The notes under the pieces: model-generated | The model's database searches: none | The model's input: the letters and a program-made list of their open reading frames with translations, nothing else | What the model was told of the DNA's origin: nothing | Translations under genes and position numbers: made by a program | In this document: piece by piece, positions 8,468 to 17,320 of the stretch | Layout: every line of letters begins with the position of its first letter | Numbering within the stretch: position 1 is the first letter of the stretch | NCBI GenBank assembly: GCA_963702595.1 | Contig: CAVPDC010000013.1 | Location: 248,001 to 312,000 of the forward strand | Length of the DNA: 64,000 nt | Direction of reading: 5' to 3' | Source: JALORV01 sp963702595 | GTDB lineage: Bacteria > Pseudomonadota > Gammaproteobacteria > Burkholderiales > Burkholderiaceae_F

Positions 8468-9118
8468 ATGGCCACGCGCCTCAAGGATCTCGCGCAGCTT
8501 GCGTCGCTGCAGGAAGCGCTGAAGCACGACGCGGCAAGCCGGAAGAAGGCCGCAGCCGAGCAGCAGCGCGCGAATCTGGCGAAGGCAACGGCCGCCGACG
8601 AATTCCGGGCCGCTGTCGGTGCCGTCACGCCCCTGGCGATCAAGCAGCGCGTCGAACATGACCGGCCGCCGCACCCGCCGGTGGCGCACAAGCGTCTCGA
8701 AGACGACCAGCAGGTTCTGATCGCATCGGTGTCGGACGAGTTCGAGATTGACACCCTGCTCCATACTGACGCGGAGCTGTCATTCCGACGGCCCGGGATC
8801 GGTCCCGATGTGCTGCGCAAACTCAGGCGCGGCGATTGGGTGATCCAGGATCATCTCGACCTCCATGGCTTGCGCGTCGGTGAAGCACGCGAACTGCTCA
8901 GCCAGTTCCTGCGTGAGGCAATCCGGCGCGGCCTGCGCTGCGTGCGCGTCGTGCATGGCAAGGGCCTGGGCTCCAGGGATCGCCAGCCGGTGCTGAAAGG
9001 CAAGGCCCGCGTGTGGCTGGCCCAGCGCGACGAGGTCATTGCCTTCTGCCAGGCTCGGCCCGCCGAAGGCGGCAGCGGCGCCCTGGTCGTACTGCTCCGG
9101 CCGGCATCACGTTTGTGA
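8468..9118 (+). CDS. Smr-domain (small MutS-related) protein
   Basis: 216 residues. A charged Lys/Ala-rich N-terminal half, probably helical, precedes an Smr domain from about residue 128 with the hallmark DLHGL motif, VGEARELLSQFL, the HGKGLGS loop (VRVVHGKGLGS) and PVLKGKARVWL. Smr domains nick DNA or RNA, and stand-alone proteins of this layout (YdaL/SmrA type) are common in beta- and gammaproteobacteria; the cellular role is unsettled. The gene is followed by the TRIC gene through a GTGA overlap, indicating translational coupling. Confidence 0.85.
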   Translation: MATRLKDLAQLASLQEALKHDAASRKKAAAEQQRANLAKATAADEFRAAVGAVTPLAIKQRVEHDRPPHPPVAHKRLEDDQQVLIASVSDEFEIDTLLHTDAELSFRRPGIGPDVLRKLRRGDWVIQDHLDLHGLRVGEARELLSQFLREAIRRGLRCVRVVHGKGLGSRDRQPVLKGKARVWLAQRDEVIAFCQARPAEGGSGALVVLLRPASRL

Positions 9119-9753
9119 ACGAGGCCCAGGCGTTCCTGTTCGTCGTCGAAGTCGTCGCCGTTCTGGCGTGCGCGTTTTCCGGTTTTGCCGAGGCACAGCG
9201 CAAGGACATGGATCTGGTCGGCGTCTATGTCGTCGCATTCGTGACGGCCTTCGGGGGTGGCACCTTGCGCGACATCCTGCTCGAGCGCCGGCCATTTTTC
9301 TGGGTCGAACACGAGGCGTATCCGATCCTCATACTCGGCATGACGATTCTGGCCGCGCCCATGATGCGGCTCGCCCAGCGCATCGTCCCGAATCCCGCCT
9401 TTGTCGTCGCCGACGCCGTCGGTCTTGTCTTCTTCAGCATTACCGGCGTGGCGCTGTCACTCGAGAGCGGCATGTCGCCCTTTGTCGCGACGATGATGGG
9501 CGTCGTGACCGGGGTCTTCGGCGGCGTGCTGCGCGACGTGTTGCTCAACGAGGTGCCGATGGTCCTGCGCGACGGTCGGCCCTATGCGATCGCGGCGTTC
9601 TTCGGCTGCTGGCTCTATATCCTGATGACAAGCGCCGGGTTGAATCCGGCGCTGGCGCTCTGGGCCGCCGCCGCGGCGACGACCGCGTTCCGGCTGCTCG
9701 CCTGGCGCTACGACTGGTCGATCAAGGGCTCCGCCAGCCGCGGCGACCGCTAA
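9115..9753 (+). CDS. TRIC-family (UPF0126) cation channel
   Basis: 212-residue inner-membrane protein with seven hydrophobic segments and the duplicated family motif: GGGTLRDILL in the first half and GGVLRDVLL in the second. These repeats are the pore-lining glycine-kinked helices of bacterial TRIC channels (YicG/YadS type), reported as K+-permeable trimers. I chose the GTG at 9115 because it overlaps the Smr stop and is followed at once by the first membrane helix (EAQAFLFVVEVVAVLACAF). The 3' end overlaps convergent glnB by 4 bp. Confidence 0.88.
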   Translation: MNEAQAFLFVVEVVAVLACAFSGFAEAQRKDMDLVGVYVVAFVTAFGGGTLRDILLERRPFFWVEHEAYPILILGMTILAAPMMRLAQRIVPNPAFVVADAVGLVFFSITGVALSLESGMSPFVATMMGVVTGVFGGVLRDVLLNEVPMVLRDGRPYAIAAFFGCWLYILMTSAGLNPALALWAAAAATTAFRLLAWRYDWSIKGSASRGDR

Positions 9754-10088
9754 ACGGCCGCTTCGCCTTCTTCACCGGTACGAATGCGGATCACCTGCTC
9801 GACAGCACGCACGAAGATCTTGCCGTCGCCGATCTTGCCGGTCCGTGCCGCCTTGGTGATGGCCTCGATGGCGCGCTCGACCAGCGCCTCGGGAACGACC
9901 GCCTCGACCTTCACCTTCGGCAGGAAGTCGACAACATACTCGGCGCCGCGGTATAGCTCAGTGTGACCCTTCTGGCGCCCGAACCCCTTCACTTCGGTGA
10001 CCGTGAGGCCGGTGACGCCGACTTCCGCGAGCGCTTCGCGCACTTCGTCGAGCTTGAATGGCTTGATGATCGCGGTGATCTGTTTCAT
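9750..10088 (-). CDS. glnB: Nitrogen regulatory protein PII
   Basis: 112-residue PII signal protein that senses 2-oxoglutarate, ATP/ADP and, by uridylylation, glutamine. The T-loop reads KGHTELYRGAEY with the modifiable Tyr51. The B-loop TGKIGDGKIFV and C-terminal IRIRTGEE are complete. The sequence is closer to GlnB than GlnK (MKQITAIIKPFKLDEVREAL), and the position downstream of nadE is the usual betaproteobacterial glnB context; no amtB is adjacent. The start has a good ribosome site (aggaaagcgaac before ATG). Confidence 0.95.
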   Translation of the reverse strand: MKQITAIIKPFKLDEVREALAEVGVTGLTVTEVKGFGRQKGHTELYRGAEYVVDFLPKVKVEAVVPEALVERAIEAITKAARTGKIGDGKIFVRAVEQVIRIRTGEEGEAAV

Positions 10089-10133
10089 GTTCGCTTTCCT
10101 GGCTACTGATGCGTTCGGGTTTCGAACCGGATT

Positions 10134-11768
10134 CTAGAGCGTGGCGTTCTCTTCACGGAATCGATTGGTGATCGGGTAGCGCCAGTCGCGGCCGAAGCTG
10201 CGGTGCGTGACCCGGATGCCCACCGGCGACTGCCGGCGCTTGTACTCGGAAGTCCGGATCATGCGGACGACCTGGCGCACCACGCCTTCGTCGAACCCGG
10301 CGTCGACGATGTCGGCGATCGATTCCCCCTCCTGCATGTAACGGGTGATGATCGCGTCCAATATCCCGTACTCAGGAAGCGAGTCCTGGTCAGTCTGGCC
10401 GGCCTTCAACTCGGCGCTCGGCGCACGAGTCAGGATGCGCTCCGGGATGACGTTGGCAATCGAATTCCGGTGGCGGCACAGCCGGTACACGAGCGTTTTC
10501 AGGATGTCCTTGATGACCGCGAAGCCGCCAGCGAGGTCGCCATAAAGCGTCGAATAGCCCACCGCCGTCTCGGACTTGTTGCCCGTCGTCAGCACGATCG
10601 CACCATACTTGTTGGACAGCGCCATCAGCAGCGTTCCGCGTATGCGTGCCTGCAGGTTTTCCTCGGTCGTGTCCCACGGCAGGCCGCGGAACTCCTCGGC
10701 GAGCGTCGACAGGAACGCATCAAATGGTGGCTTGATCGGTAGCACATCGTGGCGCACACCGAGGTTGCGCGCGAGTGTTGCCGCATCCTCGAGGCTCATC
10801 GGTGCGGTGAACTGCGACGGCATCATTACCGCCCGCACCCGGTCGGCACCTAGTGCGTCCACGGCGATCGCCAGCGTGAGCGCCGAATCCACGCCGCCGG
10901 AGAGTCCGATCAATGCTCCCGGGAAGCCATTTTTTCCGACATAGTCGCGCACGCCGAGTACAAGCGCCTGGTAGGCGAGCGCTTCGAGCGACGGCTCCGC
11001 CGCGACCGATGCGGGTTGCGGGACGCCGTCGACGAACTCGACGACCAGCACCGCTTCGTCGAAGTAGGGCGCCATGGCCACCAAAGTTCCATCGGCGGCG
11101 AGCACGAACGAGGCCCCGTCAAACACCAGTTCGTCCTGCCCGCCCGTCAGGTTTGCATAAACCACCGGCAGGCCGAAGTGCGAGACATTGCTACGCATCG
11201 TCTGCAGCCGCTGGGCTTGCTTGCCAAGATGAAACGGCGAAGCATTCAGAACGAGCAGCACCTGCGCGCCAGCGGCCTGGGCGCATTCGGGCGCGTAATG
11301 GAACCAGGTGTCCTCGCAGATGTTGACGCCGAACCATGTGCCCTTCGCTTCGAACACGAACGGCCGGTTGTCCGGCGTGAAGTACCGCTGTTCGTCGAAA
11401 ACGTCGTAATTCGGCAGGTCGTGCTTGCAGTAGGTTCCTGCCACGACGCCTCCCTGCAGGACGGAGGCGGCGTTGAAGCGCAGGCCCTCGCGCGCGAGCG
11501 GGTGGCCGACGACGACAGCCAGGTCCGGGTACTGCAGCAACTGGACGGCGAGCCGCTGCAGCGCGGAGTCGCACGCTGCGTAGAATGCGCGGCGCAGCAG
11601 CAGGTCCTCGGGTGGATAGCCGGTCAGCGACAATTCCGGCGTGACCAGGACACGGGCGCCATCGGCCACGGCCCGCGCCGCCGCTTCCACGATCTTCCTG
11701 CAGTTGCCCTCGAAGTCGCCCACCGAGCAGTTGATCTGTGCGACCGCGACTTTGACGTTCGAGCTCAT
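10134..11768 (-). CDS. nadE: Glutamine-dependent NAD+ synthetase
   Basis: 544-residue two-domain enzyme that makes NAD+ from deamido-NAD+, ATP and glutamine. The N-terminal nitrilase-type glutaminase has its Glu (VTPELSLTGYPPEDL), Lys (YCKHDLPNYDVFDE) and Cys (GVNICEDTWF). The C-terminal synthetase has the P-loop GLSGGVDSALTLAIAVDALG and TTGNKSE. I placed the start at the ATG directly before VKVAVAQINC, where all family members begin. It lies only 2 bp from the divergent start at 11771, so its promoter must sit inside that gene. glnB follows 45 bp downstream and is probably co-transcribed. Confidence 0.95.
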   Translation of the reverse strand: MSSNVKVAVAQINCSVGDFEGNCRKIVEAAARAVADGARVLVTPELSLTGYPPEDLLLRRAFYAACDSALQRLAVQLLQYPDLAVVVGHPLAREGLRFNAASVLQGGVVAGTYCKHDLPNYDVFDEQRYFTPDNRPFVFEAKGTWFGVNICEDTWFHYAPECAQAAGAQVLLVLNASPFHLGKQAQRLQTMRSNVSHFGLPVVYANLTGGQDELVFDGASFVLAADGTLVAMAPYFDEAVLVVEFVDGVPQPASVAAEPSLEALAYQALVLGVRDYVGKNGFPGALIGLSGGVDSALTLAIAVDALGADRVRAVMMPSQFTAPMSLEDAATLARNLGVRHDVLPIKPPFDAFLSTLAEEFRGLPWDTTEENLQARIRGTLLMALSNKYGAIVLTTGNKSETAVGYSTLYGDLAGGFAVIKDILKTLVYRLCRHRNSIANVIPERILTRAPSAELKAGQTDQDSLPEYGILDAIITRYMQEGESIADIVDAGFDEGVVRQVVRMIRTSEYKRRQSPVGIRVTHRSFGRDWRYPITNRFREENATL

Positions 11769-11770
11769 GT

Positions 11771-13792
11771 ATGGACGAAGCAGGTTCCGAAGATTATTGC
11801 ACGCGCATCGTGCACGACCTCGGCGAGGTCGGCACCGAAGCATGGAACGCCCTGCTCCGCGGCGCGCCGGACTCGAATCCGTTCGTGCGTTTCGAATTCC
11901 TGCAGGCGCTGCACGACACTGGCTGCGCGTCACCGCGCACGGGCTGGGATCCTCACTATCTCACGCTGTGGCGGCGCGATCGGCTCTGCGCCGCCGTGCC
12001 GCTGTATCGCAAGCACCACTCCTACGGCGAGTATGTCTTCGACTGGGCGTGGGCCGAGGCGCACCAGCGCCACGGCATAGGGTATTACCCGAAGTGGCTC
12101 GCCGCAGTGCCGTTCACACCCGTGCCCGGGCCGCGCCTGCTGGCCGTCGACGCCACGGCGCGCACGCGCATTGCGAGGGAGCTGATCGAACTGTTTGTCG
12201 AGTCGTCGCTGTCGACGCTCCACGTGCTATTTCCGACCGAAATCGAAGCCGCGTGTCTTGCCCAGGCTGGTGCCCTCACGCGCCAGTCGGTCCAGTTCCA
12301 TTGGTTCAATCGCGGCTACAAAACCTTCGACGACTACCTCGCCAATCTCTCGCAGCCCAAGCGCAAGAAGGTTCGCGCCGAACGCCGCAAAGTGGAGGCG
12401 GCCGGTGTCAGCGTACGGCGCTGCGTGGGTTCGGGAATTACGGAGGCAGACTGGGCGCTGTTCGACGACTGCTACCGCAACACCTATGCGGCGCACCACT
12501 CCAGTCCCTATCTGAACCGTCAGTTCTTCCTGCGCCTCGCGCGGACGATGCCGGAAAATCTGATGCTCGTGATCGCTGCGCAGGAGGGACGCGACATCGC
12601 GGCAGCACTGGCGCTCTTCGACAACGAGCGCGTCTACGGGCGCTACTGGGGCACGCTGGAAGCGATCCCCTGCCTGCACTTTGAGGTCAGCTACTACCAG
12701 CTGATCGAGTTCGCGATCGAGCGTGGGTTGCAGGTCATCGAGGGCGGCGCTCAAGGCGAACACAAGCACGCGCGCGGCTTCGAGCCCGTGAAGACCTGGT
12801 CGTGCCATGTCTTGCGGCATCCCGCTTTCGCCGATGCCGTCGAACGCTACCTCGCCCGCGAGACCGGGGGTATCGAGTCCTATATCGACGAGCTTAACGA
12901 GCGGTCTGCCCTGCGGCATCCCACCGCGCCGTCGATGACACCGCTGCACCTGGCCGCCGCCCTGCTGATGGTCACTATTTGGGGATTTAACTTCGTCGTC
13001 ATTCGGTGGGGGCTCAACGACATCCCGCCACTGCTGCTGACGTTGCTGCGCTTCGTGCTGGCGGCGTTTCCGGCGATGCTTTTTGTGCCAAGGCCGCGGG
13101 CGCCCTGGCGACTGATCGCCGGCTATGGGCTGTTCGCGTTTGCGCTCCAGTTCACCTTTCTCTTTGCCGGCATGGCGGCCGGGATGCCGACGGGACTGAC
13201 ATCGCTGGTCATCCAGGTCCAGGCTTTCTTCACGATCGCGCTGGTCGCGATGCTGATGCACGAGCGGCCGCGACCGCTTCAGGTGCTTGGAGGCCTGGTC
13301 GCCGCCGCGGGTCTCCTCCTGGTCGCATGGCACCTGCCCGCCGGGACAGCGCTGGGCTTCGTGCTGGTCATCGCCGCGGCTCTCGCCTGGGCCACCGCCA
13401 ACGTCATCGTCAAGCGCGTACCGGGCGACACCCCGCTGGCCGTCGTCGTCTGGGGCAGCGCGGCGGCCGTCATTCCGCTCGCGTTCGCGACCCTCGCGAC
13501 AGAAGGCATGTCACGCAGCTTAAGGATCGTCAGCGGGCTGTCGGCGGCGAACTGGCTCGGCATCGCATTCCAGGCCTGGCCAACCACGCTGGTTGCCTTC
13601 GGGATCTGGGCCTGGCTGCTGCGCAAACATCCCGCCGCCGTCGTCGCGCCTTTCACGCTGCTCGTACCCATCGTTGGCATGAGCTGCGCCGTGTGGTTGC
13701 TCGACGAACCGGTGACATGGTGGAAACTGGCGGGCGCGGTGCTCGTCCTGGCCGGCCTCGGGTTCAACGTGCTGGCGGCGCGCAGGCGCTGA
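11771..13792 (+). CDS. FemAB-like acyltransferase fused to an EamA/DMT transporter
   Basis: A single 673-codon frame holding two complete proteins. Residues 1-~385 match the predicted N-acyltransferase family COG3146/DUF482 (FemAB-like GNAT fold: LSQPKRKKVRAERRK, RYWGTLEAIPCLHFEVSYYQ, GAQGEHKHARGFEP). From Met389 (12935) a ten-helix EamA drug/metabolite transporter begins in the usual way (MTPLHLAAALLMVTIWGFNF). In the +1 frame a TGA overlaps that ATG (12935-12938), so two ordinary ATGA-coupled genes fused by one extra base is a serious alternative, given the insertions elsewhere in this window. The substrates are unknown. The start at 11771 has a weak ribosome site, and a GTG at 11810 is possible. 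Confidence 0.72.
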   Translation: MDEAGSEDYCTRIVHDLGEVGTEAWNALLRGAPDSNPFVRFEFLQALHDTGCASPRTGWDPHYLTLWRRDRLCAAVPLYRKHHSYGEYVFDWAWAEAHQRHGIGYYPKWLAAVPFTPVPGPRLLAVDATARTRIARELIELFVESSLSTLHVLFPTEIEAACLAQAGALTRQSVQFHWFNRGYKTFDDYLANLSQPKRKKVRAERRKVEAAGVSVRRCVGSGITEADWALFDDCYRNTYAAHHSSPYLNRQFFLRLARTMPENLMLVIAAQEGRDIAAALALFDNERVYGRYWGTLEAIPCLHFEVSYYQLIEFAIERGLQVIEGGAQGEHKHARGFEPVKTWSCHVLRHPAFADAVERYLARETGGIESYIDELNERSALRHPTAPSMTPLHLAAALLMVTIWGFNFVVIRWGLNDIPPLLLTLLRFVLAAFPAMLFVPRPRAPWRLIAGYGLFAFALQFTFLFAGMAAGMPTGLTSLVIQVQAFFTIALVAMLMHERPRPLQVLGGLVAAAGLLLVAWHLPAGTALGFVLVIAAALAWATANVIVKRVPGDTPLAVVVWGSAAAVIPLAFATLATEGMSRSLRIVSGLSAANWLGIAFQAWPTTLVAFGIWAWLLRKHPAAVVAPFTLLVPIVGMSCAVWLLDEPVTWWKLAGAVLVLAGLGFNVLAARRR

Positions 13793-13797
13793 ACCGC

Positions 13798-14490
13798 CTA
13801 GCGACGATCCGATGGCTCGCGCGAGTTCGCTTCGGCGAGCTTGGAGCCGACCAGTTGCGCCACGACGACCGCGATGTAGAACTGCCCGAAGACGCCTTCG
13901 AGCGCGGCGGCGCTACGCGCCGCTGCCGCCACGGGTGAAACATCGCCGTATCCGATTGTCGTCAGCGTCGTTAGGCTGAAATACAGGAACAGCGATTCCC
14001 TCGCATGCCACTCTCCAAGGGCCGGCGCGATCGGTCCGGCGACGTTGAAGGCGCCGGGTGCGGTCAGCTCGATGACGGCGTACAGGTTGGCCCATGCCAT
14101 GGCGGCGAGCAGGTATCCGCACATGGTTCCGAGCAGATCGTCAATGTTCACCTCGCGCCGTTCGAACAGGTGCCTCAGAATGACGCTGACGGCAAGCGCC
14201 AGGAACACCACCCCACCGAGGTGAACAGCGACCTCAAGAACGTGACGCTGCTCGACCGGCAGCAGGCGAAGCGCCCAGAGCGCCCCGACCACGATCAGGC
14301 CTGCACACAGGGAAGCAAGGCGGTGCGAGTGACGCTCGAAGACGATGAAGAACACCATCATCATCAGAACCGTGACGACGGTTTCCCGCAGATAAGCATG
14401 CGGGGCGAACGTCATGCCCAGCACGATGGCCGTCACCAGCATCAATAGCAGTATCAGGTAACGGTGGGCGCGAACGCGCTCCAGGCTCAT
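13798..14490 (-). CDS. Ion channel protein with K+ selectivity filter
   Basis: About 230 residues: four N-terminal hydrophobic helices (ILLLMLVTAIVLGMTFAP; VVTVLMMMVFFIVF; LCAGLIVVGALWAL; LGGVVFLALAVSVIL), then a pore module with an outer helix (GYLLAAMAWANLYAVIEL), the filter LTTIGYGDVSP and an inner helix (FYIAVVVAQLVG). This is the PF07885 two-helix pore behind an extra helical bundle; no regulatory RCK domain follows. I prefer the ATG at 14490, preceded by ggaaacaacg, over a GTG at 14520. It is convergent with the fusion gene 5 bp away. The 209 bp upstream (14491-14699) contain no supported gene. Confidence 0.82.
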   Translation of the reverse strand: MSLERVRAHRYLILLLMLVTAIVLGMTFAPHAYLRETVVTVLMMMVFFIVFERHSHRLASLCAGLIVVGALWALRLLPVEQRHVLEVAVHLGGVVFLALAVSVILRHLFERREVNIDDLLGTMCGYLLAAMAWANLYAVIELTAPGAFNVAGPIAPALGEWHARESLFLYFSLTTLTTIGYGDVSPVAAAARSAAALEGVFGQFYIAVVVAQLVGSKLAEANSREPSDRR

Positions 14491-14699
14491 CGTTGTTTCC
14501 GATCGATCGGGTCCGCGCACGGCGGGCGGGACGGACTAGTGGCCCGCAACAGTCGATTCGGCAGTGAAAGGCGCACCCGCGCGAGCCGAGCGCGCGAAGC
14601 GAGCCGCGTCGATTAGCCGGTGCATATTCGCAAGGCGGGCGACAAAGCGATCGGCCGCGCCGGCGCGCAAGGCACTGCTGAATTGGCTGTTACTGGCCA

Positions 14700-15248
14700 C
14701 TAAAAGGCCGGCTGAGGCGACGCCGCCTTGTAGGCCGCAATCGCGTCGAGTATGTCCTTGCGCGCAGAGTCAGGCCCCTCCCAGCCGGTCACCTTGACCC
14801 ACTTGCCCTTCTCCAGATCCTTGTAGTGCTCGAAGAAGTGCTGGATCTGTGCCAGCCGCTCAGGTGCGATGTCCGACCACTGCTGCCAGTGCTTGTACCA
14901 GGGCAGGATCTTGTCGACCGGCACGGCGAGCAGCTTGGAGTCACCGCCGGCCTCGTCTTCCATCTTCAGGACACCGAGCGGACGACAGCGCACGACGACG
15001 CCTGGCTGCAGTGGAAACGGCGTGATCACAAGCACATCGAGGGGATCGCCATCGTCGGCCAGCGACTTCGGCACGTAGCCGTAGTTGCACGGATAGTGCA
15101 TCGCCGTGCCGATGAATCGGTCGACGAAGACCGCACCGGTCTCCTTGTCGACCTCGTACTTGATCGGGTCCGCGTGCGCGGGAATCTCGATGATGACGTT
15201 GAAGTCATCTGGAACGTTGCGGCCGGCAGGAACGCGATCAAGGCTCAT
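14700..15248 (-). CDS. ppa: Inorganic pyrophosphatase (family I)
   Basis: 182-residue soluble, metal-dependent enzyme that hydrolyses pyrophosphate and so pulls biosynthetic reactions forward. The signature DDGDPLDVLVITPFPL carries the metal-binding aspartates. Other family blocks are IPAHADPIKYEVDKETG, AMHYPCNYGYVP, and DPLDVLV followed by LGVLKMEDEAG. The start at 15248 (MSLDRVPAG) is the family-typical N-terminus; the frame is open much further upstream but that part has no similarity. Alone on the minus strand, it has a 142-bp divergent spacer to the aldehyde dehydrogenase. Confidence 0.95.
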   Translation of the reverse strand: MSLDRVPAGRNVPDDFNVIIEIPAHADPIKYEVDKETGAVFVDRFIGTAMHYPCNYGYVPKSLADDGDPLDVLVITPFPLQPGVVVRCRPLGVLKMEDEAGGDSKLLAVPVDKILPWYKHWQQWSDIAPERLAQIQHFFEHYKDLEKGKWVKVTGWEGPDSARKDILDAIAAYKAASPQPAF

Positions 15249-15390
15249 GAGGGTATCCGTCGAAGGCTGGCCGATTCTATCGACAAAGCCATGCCTCGAC
15301 GCACCCGTCGGTTTGAAGCGGTAAGGGCCTCGCGAACGAGGCTTTGCTGAATAATGCCGTGGAGCCCGGAGCTGCGGGCAAGGAGAGTCG

Positions 15391-16863
15391 ATGGACGACA
15401 AGTGGGCAGCGCCTGCTGGAACACACCATTTCATCGGCAATCGCTGGGTCGCCTCGAACGAAGGACAGTCGATCGACGTCGTCGATCCCTCGGACGGCAA
15501 GCCGTTCGCCCGCATCGCACGTGGCGACGGCACCGACATCGACCATGCGGTCCGTGCGGCGCGTACCGCGCTGGGCGAGAGCTTCGAGGGCGACTGGGGT
15601 CGCTTGACGGCGACCGAGCGCGGGCGACTGCTGATGAAACTGTCGGCAGCCGTGCTGGACCGCCACGAGCAACTCGCGCAACTCGAGTCAAGGACGACGG
15701 GCAAGCCTCTCAGGCAGGGACACGCCGACGCCACTGCCCTGGCCCGCTACTTCGAGTACTACGCCGGCGCCGCCGACAAGCTGCACGGCGAGACGATTCC
15801 ATATCAGGCAGGCATGACCGTACTGACGCTGCGCGAGCCGCACGGTGTCACGGGCCACATCATTCCGTGGAACTATCCGATGCAGATCTTCGGCCGCAGC
15901 GTGGGGGCCGCACTCGCCGCCGGCAACGCCTGTGTCGTCAAGCCGGCCGAGGACGCATGCCTGTCGCTGCTGCGCGTCGCAGAACTGGCCGCCGAAGTAG
16001 GCTTCCCCGATGGCGCACTCAACATCGTCACCGGCCTGGGCCACGAGGCGGGTGCGGCGCTGGCGGCACATGGAAACATCGATCACATCTCCTTCACGGG
16101 CTCGCCGGTCACCGGCACGGCGGTGGCGCAGGCTGCAGCGAAGCATCATTGCCCGGTGACACTGGAGCTTGGCGGCAAGTCACCTCAGATCGTCTTCGCC
16201 GACGCCAACCTCGACGACGTACTGCCAGTCATCGTCAACGCCATCGTGCAGAACTGCGGGCAGACCTGTTCTGCCGGGAGCCGACTGCTGGTCGAGCGCG
16301 CCGTCTACGAGGAATTCATCGCGCGGGTTGGCGATGCGATTGCGCGGCTGCGCGTCGGCCCGGCGCTGGCGGACCTCGACGCCGGCCCGCTGATCCGACA
16401 GGCGCAGTTGCAGCGCGTCTGGGACTACCTGAGCGAGGCCGAGCACGACGGCATCGTCATGGCGGCGCACGGGCAGGTCGTTGATGAGGCTCCGCAGACG
16501 GGCTACTACCAGGCGCCAACACTGCTGCGCGACGTGCCCCCGACGCACCGGCTCGCGCAGGAGGAGGTCTTCGGCCCGGTGCTCGCTGCCATGCCGTTCG
16601 ACTCCGAGCCGGAAGCGCTGCGCATCGCCAATGGCACGCCCTTCGGGCTGGTCGCCGGCGTATGGACGCAGGATGGTGCGCGACAGATGCGGCTCGCTAG
16701 GAAGCTCCGTTGCGGCCAAGTCTTCATCAACAACTACGGCGCGGGCGGCGGCGTGGAACTACCATTCGGCGGCGTGAAATCAAGTGGATACGGACGCGAA
16801 AAGGGATTCGAGGCGCTGCTCGGCTTTACCGCGCTGAAGACGATAGCGATCAAGCATGGCTGA
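15391..16863 (+). CDS. NAD(P)+-dependent aldehyde dehydrogenase
   Basis: 490-residue ALDH-superfamily enzyme, nearest in feel to the betaine-aldehyde or gamma-aminobutyraldehyde type. Visible motifs are the coenzyme region (GVTGHIIPWNYPMQIF, KPAEDACLS, FTGSPVTG), the general-base Glu in LELGGKSP, and the nucleophilic Cys in NCGQTCSAGSR. The C-terminal EEVFGPVLAAMPF and LPFGGVKSSGYGREKG are complete. The physiological aldehyde cannot be read from the sequence. It overlaps the following acetyltransferase by 8 bp and is probably co-expressed with it and the SDR, which suggests a small catabolic operon. Confidence 0.9.
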   Translation: MDDKWAAPAGTHHFIGNRWVASNEGQSIDVVDPSDGKPFARIARGDGTDIDHAVRAARTALGESFEGDWGRLTATERGRLLMKLSAAVLDRHEQLAQLESRTTGKPLRQGHADATALARYFEYYAGAADKLHGETIPYQAGMTVLTLREPHGVTGHIIPWNYPMQIFGRSVGAALAAGNACVVKPAEDACLSLLRVAELAAEVGFPDGALNIVTGLGHEAGAALAAHGNIDHISFTGSPVTGTAVAQAAAKHHCPVTLELGGKSPQIVFADANLDDVLPVIVNAIVQNCGQTCSAGSRLLVERAVYEEFIARVGDAIARLRVGPALADLDAGPLIRQAQLQRVWDYLSEAEHDGIVMAAHGQVVDEAPQTGYYQAPTLLRDVPPTHRLAQEEVFGPVLAAMPFDSEPEALRIANGTPFGLVAGVWTQDGARQMRLARKLRCGQVFINNYGAGGGVELPFGGVKSSGYGREKGFEALLGFTALKTIAIKHG

Positions 16864-17320
16864 GGCAGCGCTGAGGTTCGCCGCCCTGTCGCCCGACCAG
16901 GCGCATATTTGGGCCGAGTTGCGGCACGAACTCTGGCCCACCACGTCGGCGGCGGACCACGCCCGTGAAGCCGACTGCCTGCTGCGTTCACCGGACTATC
17001 TGGTTCTGCTTGCGCTCGAGACCGGCGCCGTAGGCTTTGCCGAGGCGGCCATCCGTCGCTGCTACGTGAACGGCTGTGACGCGTTGCCGGGCGAGCCCGT
17101 GGCCTTCCTCGAAGGCATCTACGTGAAACCAGGCCATCGTCGCCGCGGTATAGCCCGCGCGTTGTGCGACCGTGTCGCCGCCTGGGCGCGCACGCTCGGC
17201 GCGACCGAGTTCGCCTCCGACGCGCTGATCGACAACCGGGACTCGCATGCGATGCATCGGGCACTCGGCTTCACAGAGACGGAGCGCGTCGTCTTCTTCC
17301 GAAGGACATTGTCATCATGA
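16856..17320 (+). CDS. GNAT acetyltransferase resembling aminoglycoside 6'-N-acetyltransferase AAC(6')
   Basis: 154 residues with a GNAT fold. The pattern WAELRHELWP ... VGFAEAAIRRCYVNGC ... VAFLEGIYVKPGHRRRGIARAL ... GATEFASDALIDNRDSHAMHRALGFTETERVVFF follows the AAC(6')-I enzymes closely, including the acetyl-CoA loop (RRRGIA) and the NxxSHxxHxxLGF end. It lies chromosomally between two dehydrogenase genes with an 8-bp overlap upstream and an ATGA overlap downstream. That setting suggests a housekeeping acetyltransferase with possible low-level aminoglycoside activity, not an acquired cassette; no integron or IS signs are seen. Confidence 0.8.
   Translation: MAEAALRFAALSPDQAHIWAELRHELWPTTSAADHAREADCLLRSPDYLVLLALETGAVGFAEAAIRRCYVNGCDALPGEPVAFLEGIYVKPGHRRRGIARALCDRVAAWARTLGATEFASDALIDNRDSHAMHRALGFTETERVVFFRRTLSS

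Noticed and set aside
14536..14700. 54-codon GTG frame overlapping the ppa stop (TAGTG)
   Set aside because: The overlap is suggestive but there is no ribosome site or recognisable sequence, and the composition is like random high-GC DNA.
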